From: Psychromonas algarum
GTDB lineage: Bacteria; Pseudomonadota; Gammaproteobacteria; Enterobacterales; Psychromonadaceae
Assembly: GCF_004376845.1 (NCBI RefSeq)
Contig: NZ_SNUW01000014.1
Span: 1-53,985 of the forward strand
Reading direction: 5' to 3'
DNA length: 53,985 nucleotides
The first letter of the stretch is position 1, and the number at the start of each line of letters is the position of its first letter. This document shows positions 30,257 to 40,246 of the stretch, one piece after another. The notes beneath the pieces were generated by a model. It did no database searches and was not told the origin of the DNA. It saw only the letters and a program-made list of their open reading frames with translations. A program made the position numbers and the translations under genes.

Positions 30257-32050
30257 CTATTCGGATTCAAGTTGTGTGAGCACATCTACTGCTTTAGGAA
30301 ATTGCTCAATATTAAATAATTTATCTCGAATTTGCCAAAAACGCCCTACTTTATTTGCGATAATAATTTCAGGTGGCTGTAAACGATGTTCATTATTAAT
30401 AACTTTAGTCACAGTGGCATCGGTGAAAGGACGAAAACGATCAATTAAATGAGGTTGAATAAAACGTTGTAAAAACTGAGCTTTTTGTTTTGCCGTGGTT
30501 AGTTGCCAGAACTCACTTATCTGCCCTTGGCCACCATAATAAGTGACTTTTAACTGGTTTTTCCCGTGCTTGTTTTTACTCGATTCAAGTTGCATGTCTT
30601 CACATCGAATAATCAATGCATCTTTTAATTTTAACGCTTCACGTAGTTTTTTATCAGGATCTACGAGCACTGCTTCACAATGTCCGCAAACACGTGCTGC
30701 GATATCATTATCCATTCCACACTGGTCGCAAAATTTAGCCCTAAAGCGATAGTCACAATGCACACGTTCTTCAAGCTGTTTACCATCATCATCTTCGGTA
30801 ATTTTTAATGAATAGCCTTGGCACTTACGTCCATAATGTTCAATAACAAAACCAGCAGGATCTAGCTTTCCCCAAAAATTATTATTAAACTGACAAGCAG
30901 GACAAGGAATGGTGACGATTTCACTGCCACTTTCAGGTTTTTCTTGCCCAACTTCTGGCTGATATAAATCATAACAATTACCTGCAAACTCCATGACTAG
31001 ACAATCTTTTTTACCTTCAGATAAACGTAACCCTCGTCCAACTATTTGTTGATATAAACTAATAGATTCAGTCGGCCGTAAAATAGCGATTAGATCAACA
31101 TGAGGCGCATCAAACCCAGTCGTTAATACAGAAACATTGACTAAGAATTTAATTTTTTTGTTTTTAAAGTCTTGAATTATTTGGTCTCTATCTTTACCAG
31201 CCGTATCACCAACAATTAATGCAGCACTTTGATCACTTAAATAACCTAAGATTTCTTGAGCATGTTTTACGGTAGAAGCAAAAATCATCACTCCTTGGCG
31301 ACCTTTTGCATGTGCAATAACTGACTTAATAATTTCAGGTGTTGCACGCCCTGATTTTTCAATCACTTTATTTAAATCAGCTTCGCGATAACTCCCCGTA
31401 TTAGCAGGGCTAATTTGTGAGAAATCATAACTTAATACCGCCATATCCATCACTTTAGGCTCAGTTAAAAATTGCTCATCTAATAAAAAACGGATTGGTA
31501 AATCAAAAATACAATCTTTAAAGAAACGCGGTTCCTCACTACGCACCTGACCACGAGTATGGTATTGATATATCCAACCTAATCCTAATCTATAAGGTGT
31601 CGCTGTTAAGCCTAAAACCTTTAAATTCTCGTTGATTGACTGTAAGTGTTTAATCACTTTTTGATAACTTGAATCTTCTTGCATAGGGACACGATGGCAT
31701 TCATCGATCACTAATAATGAAAAAGCATTTTTAAATAAATCGAGATTATTGACGATCGACTGAACTGAAGCGAATACCACTTGTTCGCTAGTTTCTTTAC
31801 GACCTAATCCCGCTGAAAAAATAGACGCTTCCACGCCATAACTTTCATATTTAGCATGGTTTTGCTCAACAAGTTCCTTTACGTGAGCGAGTACTAACAC
31901 ACGACCTTTTGCAATCCTAGCAAGCTCTGCAATGATTAGACTTTTTCCAGCACCTGTTGATAATGCAAGCACTGCAGGAGAAGTATTACGCCGAAAATAA
32001 TGCAGAGTCGCATTAACAGCATCTTGTTGATAAGGACGGAGTTGAAACAT
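30257..32050 (-). CDS. radD: Superfamily 2 helicase RadD (YejH)
   Basis: RadD is a DEAD/DEAH-like ATPase that helps repair double-strand breaks and stimulates RecA strand exchange in E. coli. The 597-residue protein has motif I STGAGKS (31-37), the DECH box (116-119), motif III LTATPYR and motif VI QIVGRGLR. A cysteine-rich zinc region follows (CPAC, then FCDQCG and VCGHCE) at about residues 385-455, which is typical of RadD. Length is close to E. coli RadD. It is followed by unlinked small genes and is not near known partners. Confidence 0.87.
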   Translation of the reverse strand: MFQLRPYQQDAVNATLHYFRRNTSPAVLALSTGAGKSLIIAELARIAKGRVLVLAHVKELVEQNHAKYESYGVEASIFSAGLGRKETSEQVVFASVQSIVNNLDLFKNAFSLLVIDECHRVPMQEDSSYQKVIKHLQSINENLKVLGLTATPYRLGLGWIYQYHTRGQVRSEEPRFFKDCIFDLPIRFLLDEQFLTEPKVMDMAVLSYDFSQISPANTGSYREADLNKVIEKSGRATPEIIKSVIAHAKGRQGVMIFASTVKHAQEILGYLSDQSAALIVGDTAGKDRDQIIQDFKNKKIKFLVNVSVLTTGFDAPHVDLIAILRPTESISLYQQIVGRGLRLSEGKKDCLVMEFAGNCYDLYQPEVGQEKPESGSEIVTIPCPACQFNNNFWGKLDPAGFVIEHYGRKCQGYSLKITEDDDGKQLEERVHCDYRFRAKFCDQCGMDNDIAARVCGHCEAVLVDPDKKLREALKLKDALIIRCEDMQLESSKNKHGKNQLKVTYYGGQGQISEFWQLTTAKQKAQFLQRFIQPHLIDRFRPFTDATVTKVINNEHRLQPPEIIIANKVGRFWQIRDKLFNIEQFPKAVDVLTQLESE

Positions 32051-32133
32051 AAATCATTAACTTAAAATAAAAAAAGCGAAATAAACAGTTTGCTCATTTC
32101 GCTTAATAATAGAAACACAATGGATTAAAGCAC

Positions 32134-32736
32134 TTAATCTTCTAGCTGTTTTTGAACATCCGCTACAATACTTTGTGGATCACCTATATATTGAGCATGA
32201 TTTAATAAAACAGCATTATCATTATGTACTAGCAATAATGCAGGGATTGAAACAGTTCCCATAAAACCTTGTAAGTCATTGATATCAGAGAGTGTAAACA
32301 TGGCATCTTTACTAAGCTCTTCTTTAAAAACTTTATTAGGAATAGATAATTTAAGATCTTCTGCAAGTTCATTAAAATCTATTTTTTTACCTAATGAATT
32401 ACCTTCAACAAAATGCGCATGCTGTAACGCTTGTAATACAGGTAATAATTTATCCGACTGCTTAGTTGCAATCCAAGTTAATAAATTTGCACAAATAATG
32501 CTATTTTTGGGACTGTCGGCAAAACGCACATATTCTTGAGAAAAAGGTACATCGCTTTCTTTTTCAACAGCTTTAATAGTATTAAAACCAACACTATTAC
32601 TACCATCATAATTTGCACAATGCCACACATGCACTTCCATTTCAGGGAAAGCTTCATCCAGAGCAACAACAAGCGGTGTTGCTGCATAACTCCATGGACA
32701 ATGAGAGTCGTAAATAAAATATAATTCTGAGCTCAT
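32134..32736 (-). CDS. DsbA-family thioredoxin-fold protein (CPWS)
   Basis: The 200-residue protein starts with a beta strand and YDSHCPWSYA, a DsbA-like active site in which the second Cys of CxxC is Ser (C13, S16). Later, GFMGTVSIPALLLV contains the cis-Pro typical of thioredoxin folds. There is no signal peptide, so it is cytoplasmic. Similar proteins are called DsbA or FrnE-like oxidoreductases. With one Cys, a glutathione-linked or isomerase-like role is possible. It is 21 bp downstream of the zinc-ribbon gene. Confidence 0.8.
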   Translation of the reverse strand: MSSELYFIYDSHCPWSYAATPLVVALDEAFPEMEVHVWHCANYDGSNSVGFNTIKAVEKESDVPFSQEYVRFADSPKNSIICANLLTWIATKQSDKLLPVLQALQHAHFVEGNSLGKKIDFNELAEDLKLSIPNKVFKEELSKDAMFTLSDINDLQGFMGTVSIPALLLVHNDNAVLLNHAQYIGDPQSIVADVQKQLED

Positions 32737-32757
32737 AAAACCTACCTTTTTAACATC

Positions 32758-32967
32758 TTATATGTCGAGTTCTAAATTGATTTGAGTGCAGCCTTTATTG
32801 CACTGAACACCACTTTCACCTTCACTGAGCACAGTTAAAGTAAGCGGTTGCTGACACTGTTCGCAAAGCACTGTCTGCCCTTTTGCAAGGCGCTTAATCA
32901 CATTACGCTGTTGATTAAATGACTTAGCCGCTATTTTATTTATTTGAGAAAAATCTATTTTTGTCAT
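32758..32967 (-). CDS. Small zinc-ribbon protein
   Basis: The 69-residue protein has four cysteines in two pairs (CEQC and CNKGC, about residues 35-60) that could bind one zinc. The N-terminus is a short basic helix. I do not recognise the family. It lies 17 bp after truB, where E. coli has rpsO. The tight spacing and the DsbA-like gene after it suggest one transcript. Confidence 0.65.
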   Translation of the reverse strand: MTKIDFSQINKIAAKSFNQQRNVIKRLAKGQTVLCEQCQQPLTLTVLSEGESGVQCNKGCTQINLELDI

Positions 32968-32984
32968 ATTAATCTTAACTGTAC

Positions 32985-33923
32985 TTATAAGTCTAAATTA
33001 GCTAAACGTTTAGGCGCAATTAAACCATCATCATTCATTTGACCAACACCAATAAAAGTATGCTCGTCACCAACAGTGATACGAACGATAGTATCATCAG
33101 GAGCACCAAAAACTTGTACAGGTTGTCCGTGTAGCACATAAGCGCCCATTTCATCTGAAATATTCACTTCCGGATAATTTTTAACTGCAGTATCCATATC
33201 TAATAATAATGGATCAAGTAAATCATAAGGGCTGATATCTTCCCTTTTTGCTTGTTCAATTAATGCTTCAAGTTCATCGATAGTGACCATTCGTTCATAA
33301 GGATAATCAGCTACTTGTGTACGGCGTAACATTGAAACATGTGCACCACAGCCTAATAACTCACCTAGATCGTCAACAATAGTACGAATATAAGTCCCTT
33401 TACTCACATGAATATCAAGATCAACTTCATTACCTTCAAAGCGTAATTGATTGATTTCATAAACCGTAATTGGACGTGCAGGGCGATCAATGGTAATACC
33501 TTCACGCGCATATTTATACAAAGGTTTGCCTTCAAATTTTAATGCCGAATACATTGAAGGAACTTGTTCAATATCACCACGAAAAGTATCAACAGCCGCA
33601 TCAAGTTGTGCTTGTGTTACTGCTACAGGTTTCTCACAAACAACATCACCTTGTGAGTCACTCGTATCAGTTCGAATACCTAAAGTTGCCGTCACGGTGT
33701 AACGTTTATCAGAATCTAATAGAAACTGAGAAAACTTAGTCGCTTCACCTAAACAAACAGGTAGCATACCCGTTGCTAATGGATCTAATGCGCCGGTATG
33801 CCCTGCTTTTTGAGCAAAGAAAATACGTTTAACACGTTGTAATGCATGGTTGGAACTGATGTCCGTAGGTTTATCTAATAATACGATGCCATTAATCGGG
33901 CGACCCTTTCCACGTTTTGCCAT
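32985..33923 (-). CDS. truB: tRNA pseudouridine(55) synthase TruB
   Basis: TruB makes pseudouridine 55 in the T-loop of elongator tRNAs. The 312-residue protein has [18 protein letters not shown], the catalytic block [15 protein letters not shown], and [29 protein letters not shown] is the further family signature. It ends in a PUA domain. Its ATG overlaps the rbfA stop by one base (TAATG). It closes the nusA-infB-rbfA-truB string. Confidence 0.97.
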   Translation of the reverse strand: MAKRGKGRPINGIVLLDKPTDISSNHALQRVKRIFFAQKAGHTGALDPLATGMLPVCLGEATKFSQFLLDSDKRYTVTATLGIRTDTSDSQGDVVCEKPVAVTQAQLDAAVDTFRGDIEQVPSMYSALKFEGKPLYKYAREGITIDRPARPITVYEINQLRFEGNEVDLDIHVSKGTYIRTIVDDLGELLGCGAHVSMLRRTQVADYPYERMVTIDELEALIEQAKREDISPYDLLDPLLLDMDTAVKNYPEVNISDEMGAYVLHGQPVQVFGAPDDTIVRITVGDEHTFIGVGQMNDDGLIAPKRLANLDL

Positions 33924-34348
33924 TACTTCGCTTCCTCTTCTTCATTAACCTCTAGTTCGTCTTCTTCACGACCAGATTCTTTAATTTTAACTTTATCATT
34001 TTTCACTGCACCACTAACAAGTTCTGAAATACGTAAACCTTCAGTCAGTGTTTCATCAAAACAAAAACGTACTTCAGGCACAATGCGTAATTTCATTGCC
34101 TTGCCTAAAAGACGACGAATGTAACCTGAAGCTGCATTCAAACCTTTTAATGATTCATCATTAGTTTGTTCACCAACAGTAAAAAACGTCACGTATACCG
34201 TTGCATAAGCAAGGTCACGAGTAATATCAACACCAGAAATCGTTACCATTCCAATGCGAGGATCTTTAACTTCTTGTTGTAAGATTCGAGCAAGTTCTTT
34301 TTGTACTTGCTGAGAAACTCGAGAAGCACGGCTATATTCTTTTGCCAT
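33923..34348 (-). CDS. rbfA: Ribosome-binding factor A
   Basis: RbfA binds the 30S subunit near helix 1 of 16S rRNA. It is needed for late maturation and for growth in the cold. The 141-residue protein has [23 protein letters not shown], shown here in outline, and [22 protein letters not shown]. Its C-terminus is a very acidic tail ([12 protein letters not shown]), which is somewhat longer than in E. coli. A pair of hairpins lies between it and infB. Confidence 0.96.
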   Translation of the reverse strand: MAKEYSRASRVSQQVQKELARILQQEVKDPRIGMVTISGVDITRDLAYATVYVTFFTVGEQTNDESLKGLNAASGYIRRLLGKAMKLRIVPEVRFCFDETLTEGLRISELVSGAVKNDKVKIKESGREEDELEVNEEEEAK

Positions 34349-34363
34349 TTGTAACTCCTAAAT

Positions 34364-34418
34364 CAGCACTTATTTAGTGCTGTTTTTAAATGAGAATGGA
34401 GGCAAAAGCCCCCATTCT
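34364..34418 (-). other. Two hairpins in the infB-rbfA gap
   Basis: On the minus strand AGAATGGGGGC-TTTT-GCCTCCATTCT (34418-34393) forms an 11-bp stem with one G-T pair. CAGCACT-AAATA-AGTGCTG (34382-34364) follows. Only a short T/A run comes after the first. They could be an attenuator or processing structures that set rbfA-truB levels relative to infB. Confidence 0.6.
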
Positions 34419-34440
34419 TAATAGTAATTAAGATTTGAAA

Positions 34441-37086
34441 TTATAAAGTACGTTTTACTTCAATTGTTTCAAATACTTCTATTTGGTCACCTACACGTAC
34501 ATCATTGTAGTTCTTAACGCCGATACCACATTCTACGCCATTACGCACTTCGTTTGCATCGTCTTTAAAGCGACGTAGTGACTCTAGTACACCTTCGTAA
34601 ATTACAACATTTTCACGTAGTACACGAATTGGGTTATTACGTTTAATAGTACCTTCTGTCACCATACAACCTGCAATTGCGCCGATCTTAGGAGATTTAA
34701 ATACTTCACGTACATCAGCAATACCTGTAATTTCTTGTTTGAACTCAGGTGCTAATAAACCACTCATTGCAGAGCGAACTTCATCAATTAGATCATAGAT
34801 GATGCTGTAATAACGTAACTCAACTGCTTCGTTATCAATTAACTTACGTGCAGTTGCGTCAGCACGAACATTAAAGCCGATAACAATTGCGCCAGAAGCT
34901 GATGCTAATGAAGCGTCAGTTTCAGTAATACCACCAACACCACGACCAATAATGTTAACTTTAACTTCATCTGTCGATAGTTTATTTAGTGACTCACAAA
35001 TCGCTTCAAGTGAACCTTGAACATCCGCTTTAAGTACTAAGTTAAGTTCAGAAACATCACCAGATTCCATGTTAGAGAACATGTTTTCAAGTTTCGCTTT
35101 TTGTTGACGCGCTAGTTTAATATCACGGAATTTACCTTGACGGTATAATGCAACTTCACGTGCTTTTTTCTCATCTTTAACAACAGTCGCTTCATCACCT
35201 GCTTGTGGAACACCTGATAAGCCAAGTACTTCAACAGGGATAGATGGGCCGGCAGCTTCAATTGGCTTACCATTTTCATCACGCATTGCACGAACACGTC
35301 CGTACTCAAGACCACAAAGAACGATGTCACCTTGTTTTAACTCACCTTGCTGTACAAGAATAGAAGCAACTGGACCACGACCTTTATCTAGGCGAGATTC
35401 AATAACAACACCTGAAGCAGGACCTGTTGAAACAGCTTCTAAATCTAACATTTCAGCTTGTAATAAGATGCTATCTAATAGCTCATCAACACCTGTACCT
35501 ACTTTTGCAGATACGAATGAGAAGATGTTTTCACCACCCCATTCTTCTGAAATAACATCATGTTGAGAAAGTTCTGTTTTAACTCGGTCAAAGTCAGCAC
35601 CTTCTTTATCGATTTTATTCACAGCAACCATAAGTGGTACTTTAGCCGCTTTAGCATGCTGAATCGCTTCGATAGTTTGTGGCATAACACCGTCATCAGC
35701 AGCAACAACTAGTACAACGATATCTGTTGCTTTAGCACCACGAGAACGCATAGAAGTAAAGGCCGCATGTCCAGGAGTATCTAGGAACGAGATCATACCT
35801 TTATCTGTTTCAACATGGTAAGCACCGATGTGCTGTGTAATACCACCAGCTTCACCATCAGCAACTTTTGCACGACGAATGTAATCAAGTAATGATGTTT
35901 TACCGTGGTCAACATGACCCATGATAGTCACAACAGGTGCACGAGAAGTTTTTTGACCACCTTGTTGTGCTTCTGCCATTACTGATTCTTCTAACTCATT
36001 TTCTTTAGTTAGAATTACTTTGTGGCCCATTTCTTCTGCAACAATAGATGCTGTTTCTTGGTCGATAACTTGATTAATGGTTGCCATTGCTCCCATTTTC
36101 ATCATTACTTTAATTACTTCAGTTGCTTTAACAGCCATTTTATTAGCTAATTCTGCAACTGAAATTGTTTCGCCAATTTTCACATCACGCTCAACTTTAG
36201 CAGCTGGTTTCTCAAATGCTTGTTGTAATGCAAGTGGTGTAGCTGTTGCACCTTTTTTACCACGACGATTATTACCACGACGGTTATAAACTGTTTCAAG
36301 TGGTTTAGCAGCGACTGCTTTTTTCTTCTTCTTACGACGAGATGGACCTTCTGCTTTAGTATCAACAGCATCTTCCGCTGCACGAGCTTCTGTAGATGTT
36401 GTTACATGGTAATCACCACCTTCTGCAGCTTTACGGTCAGCTTCTTCTTTTGCCCAGCGCGCTGCATTTTCTTCAGCTAGTTTTTTAGCAAGTTCAGCTT
36501 GTTCTGCTGCATCTTTCTCTGCTTTAGCTAGCGCTTCAGCTTCCGCTTTTTTCTGCAAATCAGACTGTTCTTTTTCTAATTTAATTTGTTCTTCTGTTTT
36601 AACTGATTTAGTTGCAGCTTGTTTTTGCTTATTTGCAACAGCAGCGGCTTTCGCTTTTGCTTCAGCATCTTTTTTAGCAGCTAGCTTCTCAGCTAATAGT
36701 TTTTCTGCTTGTGCTTTTTTAGCATCTAATTCAGCTTGTATTTTTGCTTCTGCTTCTGCTTTTAATGCTTGCTCAGCTGCTTTTTCAGCTTGTAATTCTT
36801 CATCAGTACGTTTAACAAAAGTTCGTTTTTTACGTACTTCAACATTAACTGCGTTTGATTGACCTTTAACGTTTAACGTTGTTTTTGTTTTACGTTGTAG
36901 CGTCATTTTTTGCTTTTGCTCACCGCCATGTTGCTTTTGTAAATGAGTCGTTAATTTTTCTTTTTCTTCAACACTTACTGTGTCACTCGCTTTTTTTGTA
37001 ATACCAGCAGCTGCAAATTGTTTAACCAATGCATCTTCAGATTTATTTAAGTCTTTTGCGAGGTCTTTTAATAGAATTTCTGACAT
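34441..37086 (-). CDS. infB: Translation initiation factor IF-2
   Basis: IF-2 is the GTPase that brings initiator tRNA to the 30S subunit and promotes subunit joining. The 881-residue protein has an N-terminal IF2_N domain, then a long Ala/Lys/Glu-rich helical linker (about residues 90-260) and a second IF2_N-type domain. The GTPase core has G1 [10 protein letters not shown]3 DTPGHAAF and G4 NKID. Domains for fMet-tRNA binding complete the C-terminus. Shorter forms from internal starts occur in E. coli; none is shown here. It is 25 bp downstream of nusA. Confidence 0.98.
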   Translation of the reverse strand: MSEILLKDLAKDLNKSEDALVKQFAAAGITKKASDTVSVEEKEKLTTHLQKQHGGEQKQKMTLQRKTKTTLNVKGQSNAVNVEVRKKRTFVKRTDEELQAEKAAEQALKAEAEAKIQAELDAKKAQAEKLLAEKLAAKKDAEAKAKAAAVANKQKQAATKSVKTEEQIKLEKEQSDLQKKAEAEALAKAEKDAAEQAELAKKLAEENAARWAKEEADRKAAEGGDYHVTTSTEARAAEDAVDTKAEGPSRRKKKKKAVAAKPLETVYNRRGNNRRGKKGATATPLALQQAFEKPAAKVERDVKIGETISVAELANKMAVKATEVIKVMMKMGAMATINQVIDQETASIVAEEMGHKVILTKENELEESVMAEAQQGGQKTSRAPVVTIMGHVDHGKTSLLDYIRRAKVADGEAGGITQHIGAYHVETDKGMISFLDTPGHAAFTSMRSRGAKATDIVVLVVAADDGVMPQTIEAIQHAKAAKVPLMVAVNKIDKEGADFDRVKTELSQHDVISEEWGGENIFSFVSAKVGTGVDELLDSILLQAEMLDLEAVSTGPASGVVIESRLDKGRGPVASILVQQGELKQGDIVLCGLEYGRVRAMRDENGKPIEAAGPSIPVEVLGLSGVPQAGDEATVVKDEKKAREVALYRQGKFRDIKLARQQKAKLENMFSNMESGDVSELNLVLKADVQGSLEAICESLNKLSTDEVKVNIIGRGVGGITETDASLASASGAIVIGFNVRADATARKLIDNEAVELRYYSIIYDLIDEVRSAMSGLLAPEFKQEITGIADVREVFKSPKIGAIAGCMVTEGTIKRNNPIRVLRENVVIYEGVLESLRRFKDDANEVRNGVECGIGVKNYNDVRVGDQIEVFETIEVKRTL

Positions 37087-37111
37087 ACTTTATTTCTCCT
37101 TACTGACGCTA

Positions 37112-38611
37112 TTAAGCATCTTCACTAAACCAACAGATGTTACGTGCAGCCATAATTAATTCAGCGGCTCTATCTGCATCTAGTTTTTCAATCTCTAGTA
37201 GATCATCAACAGCTTGTTCTGCTAAGTCTTCTAACGTGATAATACCTTTACTTGCTAACACAAATGCAAGATGGGCTTCTAGTCCCTCAAGTGCTAATAG
37301 GTCATCAGCAGGTTTTGCACCTTCTAAGCTTTCTTCATCTGCTAAAGCTTTAGTTGTTAATACGTCTTTAGCTCGAGTACGAAGCTCTTCAACCATATCT
37401 TCATCAAGACCATCGATTGCTAATAACTCTTCAGCTGGAACATAAGCGATTTCTTCTAAAGAACTAAAGCCTTCATCAACTAATACACCTGCAAAATCTT
37501 CATCAATTTCTAATGCACCAGTGAATAATGAAATAACATTATCCGCTTCAGCTTGATGTTTAGATTTTAATTCTGCAACAGTCATTACATTTAGTTCCCA
37601 ACCGGTTAGTTGAGATGCTAAGCGAATGTTTTGTCCATTACGTCCAATAGCTTGTGCTAAATTTTCATCTTCTACTGCAATATCCATGCTGTGAGTATCT
37701 TCATCAACAACAATTGACGCAACTTCAGCTGGAGCCATTGCATTGATTGCAAATTGAGCAGGGTTTTCATCCCACAGAATAATATCAACACGCTCACCAC
37801 CTAACTCGTTTGAAACAGCTTGAACACGAGCACCACGCATACCAACACAAGCACCAATTGGGTCAATACGTTGGTCATTTGATTTAACGGCAATTTTTGC
37901 GCGAGAACCAGGATCACGAGCAGCGCCCATTAAGTCGATCATTTCTTCTGCGATCTCAGGCACTTCTAAGCGAAATAACTCAACCAATACTTCAGGTTGT
38001 GTACGCGTCATAAATAACTGAGCACCACGAGCTTCAGGACGAACAGCAAATAATAAACCACGTAAACGGTCACCAGGACGGAAATTTTCACGAGGTAACA
38101 TTTCATCACGGAAAATAACTGCTTCAGCATTATTTCCAAGATCTAATAAAATGCTATCACGTGTCATACGCTTAACAACACCAGTGATTAATTCACCTTC
38201 TTTTTCGGCATATTGAGCAACAACTTGTGCACGTTCAGCTTCACGTACTTTTTGTACGATAACTTGTTTTGCTGTTTGTGTTGTAATACGGTCAAATGTT
38301 ACTGAATCGATTTCATCTTCAATATATTCACCCACTTGAATTTCAGGGCTATCGTATTGTGCAGCTTCGAAAGTCATTTCTTTTGCTGGATTTTCCATTT
38401 CAGCTTCACTTTCTAATACTAACCAACGACGGTAAGTATCAAAATGACCTGTTTCACGATCAATATCTACGCGAACTTCGATTTCTAATTCATATTTCTT
38501 TTTAGTTGCAATAGCCAATGCACTTTCTAATGCTTCAAAAATCGCTTCTCTTGGTAAGCCTTTCTCATTTGAAACAGCTTCAACAACCAATAAAATTTCT
38601 TTATTATTCAT
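37112..38611 (-). CDS. nusA: Transcription termination/antitermination factor NusA
   Basis: NusA binds RNA polymerase and RNA to control pausing, termination and antitermination. The 499-residue protein has the N-terminal polymerase-binding domain, an S1 domain ([21 protein letters not shown]) and two KH domains. [21 protein letters not shown] and [18 protein letters not shown] are the KH signatures. Two acidic C-terminal repeats complete it ([13 protein letters not shown] and [13 protein letters not shown]). The two repeats are a gammaproteobacterial feature. It follows rimP by 14 bp. Confidence 0.98.
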   Translation of the reverse strand: MNNKEILLVVEAVSNEKGLPREAIFEALESALAIATKKKYELEIEVRVDIDRETGHFDTYRRWLVLESEAEMENPAKEMTFEAAQYDSPEIQVGEYIEDEIDSVTFDRITTQTAKQVIVQKVREAERAQVVAQYAEKEGELITGVVKRMTRDSILLDLGNNAEAVIFRDEMLPRENFRPGDRLRGLLFAVRPEARGAQLFMTRTQPEVLVELFRLEVPEIAEEMIDLMGAARDPGSRAKIAVKSNDQRIDPIGACVGMRGARVQAVSNELGGERVDIILWDENPAQFAINAMAPAEVASIVVDEDTHSMDIAVEDENLAQAIGRNGQNIRLASQLTGWELNVMTVAELKSKHQAEADNVISLFTGALEIDEDFAGVLVDEGFSSLEEIAYVPAEELLAIDGLDEDMVEELRTRAKDVLTTKALADEESLEGAKPADDLLALEGLEAHLAFVLASKGIITLEDLAEQAVDDLLEIEKLDADRAAELIMAARNICWFSEDA

Positions 38612-38625
38612 TTTTAACGCCCTAA

Positions 38626-39084
38626 TTAATCAAATTTTGGAACTATATTCGCTTTTTGGATATTACTCAGCGCAAAACGCTCTTCTTTACCCTCAACAGC
38701 AATGGAAATAATTTCACCATCGACATTACTAATTACACCTTTCCATCGACGACGATTTTGAATTGGCATACGTAATTGCACTTTAACTTCTTCACCTATA
38801 AATGCAGCATATTGTGACGCAGTGAATAATGGTCTTTCTAAACCTGGAGATGACACTTCTAGCGTGTATTCATTAGTGATTGGATCTTCAACATCCATAA
38901 TAGCACTTACTTGACGACTTACTGCTGCACAGTCTTCAACCAAAATACCTGCTTCTTGATCGATATAAACGCGTAATGTCGAGTGTTTACCCGCACGTAC
39001 ATATTCAACCCCTACTAATTCATATCCAAGATCTTCTACACTTGGTGCTAACATTTCAGTTAGACGCTCTTCTAAACTTGCCAA
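38626..39084 (-). CDS. rimP: Ribosome maturation factor RimP
   Basis: RimP assists 30S subunit maturation. The 152-residue protein shows [21 protein letters not shown], given in outline, then [18 protein letters not shown] and [14 protein letters not shown], the family signature. The start codon is TTG at 39084, with GGGG about 6 nt before it. No better ATG is nearby. A rare start codon for the first protein gene of the nusA operon could lower its translation. A series of hairpins lies in its leader. Confidence 0.95.
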   Translation of the reverse strand: MASLEERLTEMLAPSVEDLGYELVGVEYVRAGKHSTLRVYIDQEAGILVEDCAAVSRQVSAIMDVEDPITNEYTLEVSSPGLERPLFTASQYAAFIGEEVKVQLRMPIQNRRRWKGVISNVDGEIISIAVEGKEERFALSNIQKANIVPKFD

Positions 39085-39106
39085 ATCTATCCCCTTTCAG
39101 AAACAA

Positions 39107-39128
39107 AAAAAGGGCATATAGCCCTATT
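39107..39128 (-). terminator. Hairpin with T-run just upstream of rimP (attenuator-like)
   Basis: On the minus strand AGGGC-TATAT-GCCCT is followed by a T-run and then the rimP ribosome-binding site. It looks like a short Rho-independent terminator placed before the operon, so it may act as an attenuator. Confidence 0.55.
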
Positions 39129-39132
39129 TAAT

Positions 39133-39171
39133 TAACAACTTATGTTTATTTTTGATAAACATAAGTTGTTA
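39133..39171. repeat. Perfect 17-bp inverted repeat in the rimP leader
   Basis: TAACAACTTATGTTTAT (39133-39149) and its reverse complement (39155-39171) surround a 5-base loop. It gives a long, stable hairpin in the transcript between tRNA-fMet and rimP. The stem is mostly A-T and has no following T-run. It may be a processing or stability element. Confidence 0.7.
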
Positions 39172-39210
39172 GTAAACGTATCTCAATCTAAATTCAAATA
39201 CGTAAATAAC

Positions 39211-39237
39211 AAAAAAGCCCCAATAAATTGGAGCTTC
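39211..39237 (-). terminator. Terminator-like hairpin after tRNA-fMet
   Basis: On the minus strand AAGCTCCAAT-T-ATTGGGGCTT (imperfect) is followed by TTTTTTG. It lies downstream of the tRNA-fMet gene and upstream of rimP, so it could end most tRNA transcripts while allowing some read-through into rimP-nusA. Confidence 0.75.
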
Positions 39238-39297
39238 ATTCTTTTTGTTTGAGTAAATCAAACAAGATATTGCGATTGAAAACTACAATATCGAATG

Positions 39298-39370
39298 TGG
39301 TTACGAAAGTGATATTTAAAAAACCACCTTCGCCAGTGTTTTATTAAGAGTTGAGCCCGACGACCTTTCT
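39298..39370 (-). pseudogene. Decayed tRNA-fMet copy
   Basis: The plus-strand text TGGTTACGAAAG at 39298 mirrors TGGTTGCGAGAG at the 3' end of the intact tRNA-fMet (39392). About 50 bp further GAGCCCGACGA also matches the anticodon-arm region. Between them the sequence is disrupted and the T-loop is lost. It therefore looks like a tandem duplicate of tRNA-fMet that has decayed and cannot fold as a tRNA. Confidence 0.6.
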
Positions 39371-39391
39371 CTTAAAACATACACTTAAATG

Positions 39392-39468
<77 letters not shown>

Positions 39469-39633
39469 ACTGTACTGCGATGCTTCAACATTCACTTAAC
39501 AAATAAACATTGAAACTAAAATTCTAAAAAACAATATTTTTTAAAAACATTGAGGATTATTTTATTTCTAACTTTCTGAAAACCAGCACATTATATATAA
39601 AGTGTGATCTGAGTGCAATCAGAATTCTATAAT

Positions 39634-39718
39634 TGGTGCGGATAGAGAGACTTGAACTCTCACGGCCTAAGCCACAGCCCCCTCAAGGCTGCGTGTCTAC
39701 CAATTCCACCATATCCGC
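39634..39718 (-). tRNA. leuU: tRNA-Leu(GAG)
   Basis: The 85-nt minus-strand gene has a class II cloverleaf with an extra variable arm (GTGGCTTAGGCC region) and an encoded CCA. The anticodon stem CAGCC/GGCTG encloses TTGAGGG, giving GAG. It follows secG by 7 bp, the same position as leuU in E. coli. Confidence 0.97.
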
Positions 39719-39725
39719 TAAATTA

Positions 39726-40049
39726 TTACTCAGGAATTTGTGTAGATGTATCCACTTCAACTGGCTTTTCAACAACATGATCAACAGCTAAATTTGAGAA
39801 ATCATCATTCACTGATACTTTGTGTGTAGAAAGGTTACCTAATGTAAGACTTAATACAAAGAATGCTAAAGCTAAAATACCTGTAGTACGAGTCATAAAA
39901 TTACCCGAGCCACCTGCACCAAATACTGTGTTAGAAGCACCTGAGCCAAATGAAGCACCCATACCCGCTCCTTTACCTTGTTGGATTAATACAAAACCAA
40001 CTAAAATAATTGAAACAATTAAATAAAGAACTAACAGCATCTCATACAT
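39726..40049 (-). CDS. secG: Protein translocase subunit SecG
   Basis: SecG is a small inner-membrane subunit of the SecYEG channel and aids SecA-driven export. The 107-residue protein has two membrane helices (about residues 2-22 and 53-72) around the conserved loop IQQGKGAGMGASFG and FGAGGSGNFMTR. The C-terminal tail is polar and acidic. It lies just upstream of tRNA-Leu and downstream of glmM, as in E. coli. Confidence 0.96.
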   Translation of the reverse strand: MYEMLLVLYLIVSIILVGFVLIQQGKGAGMGASFGSGASNTVFGAGGSGNFMTRTTGILALAFFVLSLTLGNLSTHKVSVNDDFSNLAVDHVVEKPVEVDTSTQIPE

Positions 40050-40246
40050 ATTTTATATACCTAATTTATCTTATTAAAACTTTCCATGCTCCCACAAAGA
40101 AGCGGACGAATACTACCCAATGCAAGGTCGGATCACAAGTGAATATTGATACAAAATAGTGGCGAATGTCGCTTCTTTATAAAAGTGTATAAAAAAACCT
40201 CAACCACTTGCATTTTATTACTCTACATTTGATATTCGAGTATCAG

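Noticed and set aside
23000-33000. Possible defence or mobile island in the accessory-looking region
   Set aside because: No integrase, repeats, CRISPR array, toxin-antitoxin pair or restriction gene was found. RadD, oligopeptidase B and the HD proteins are ordinary chromosomal genes.
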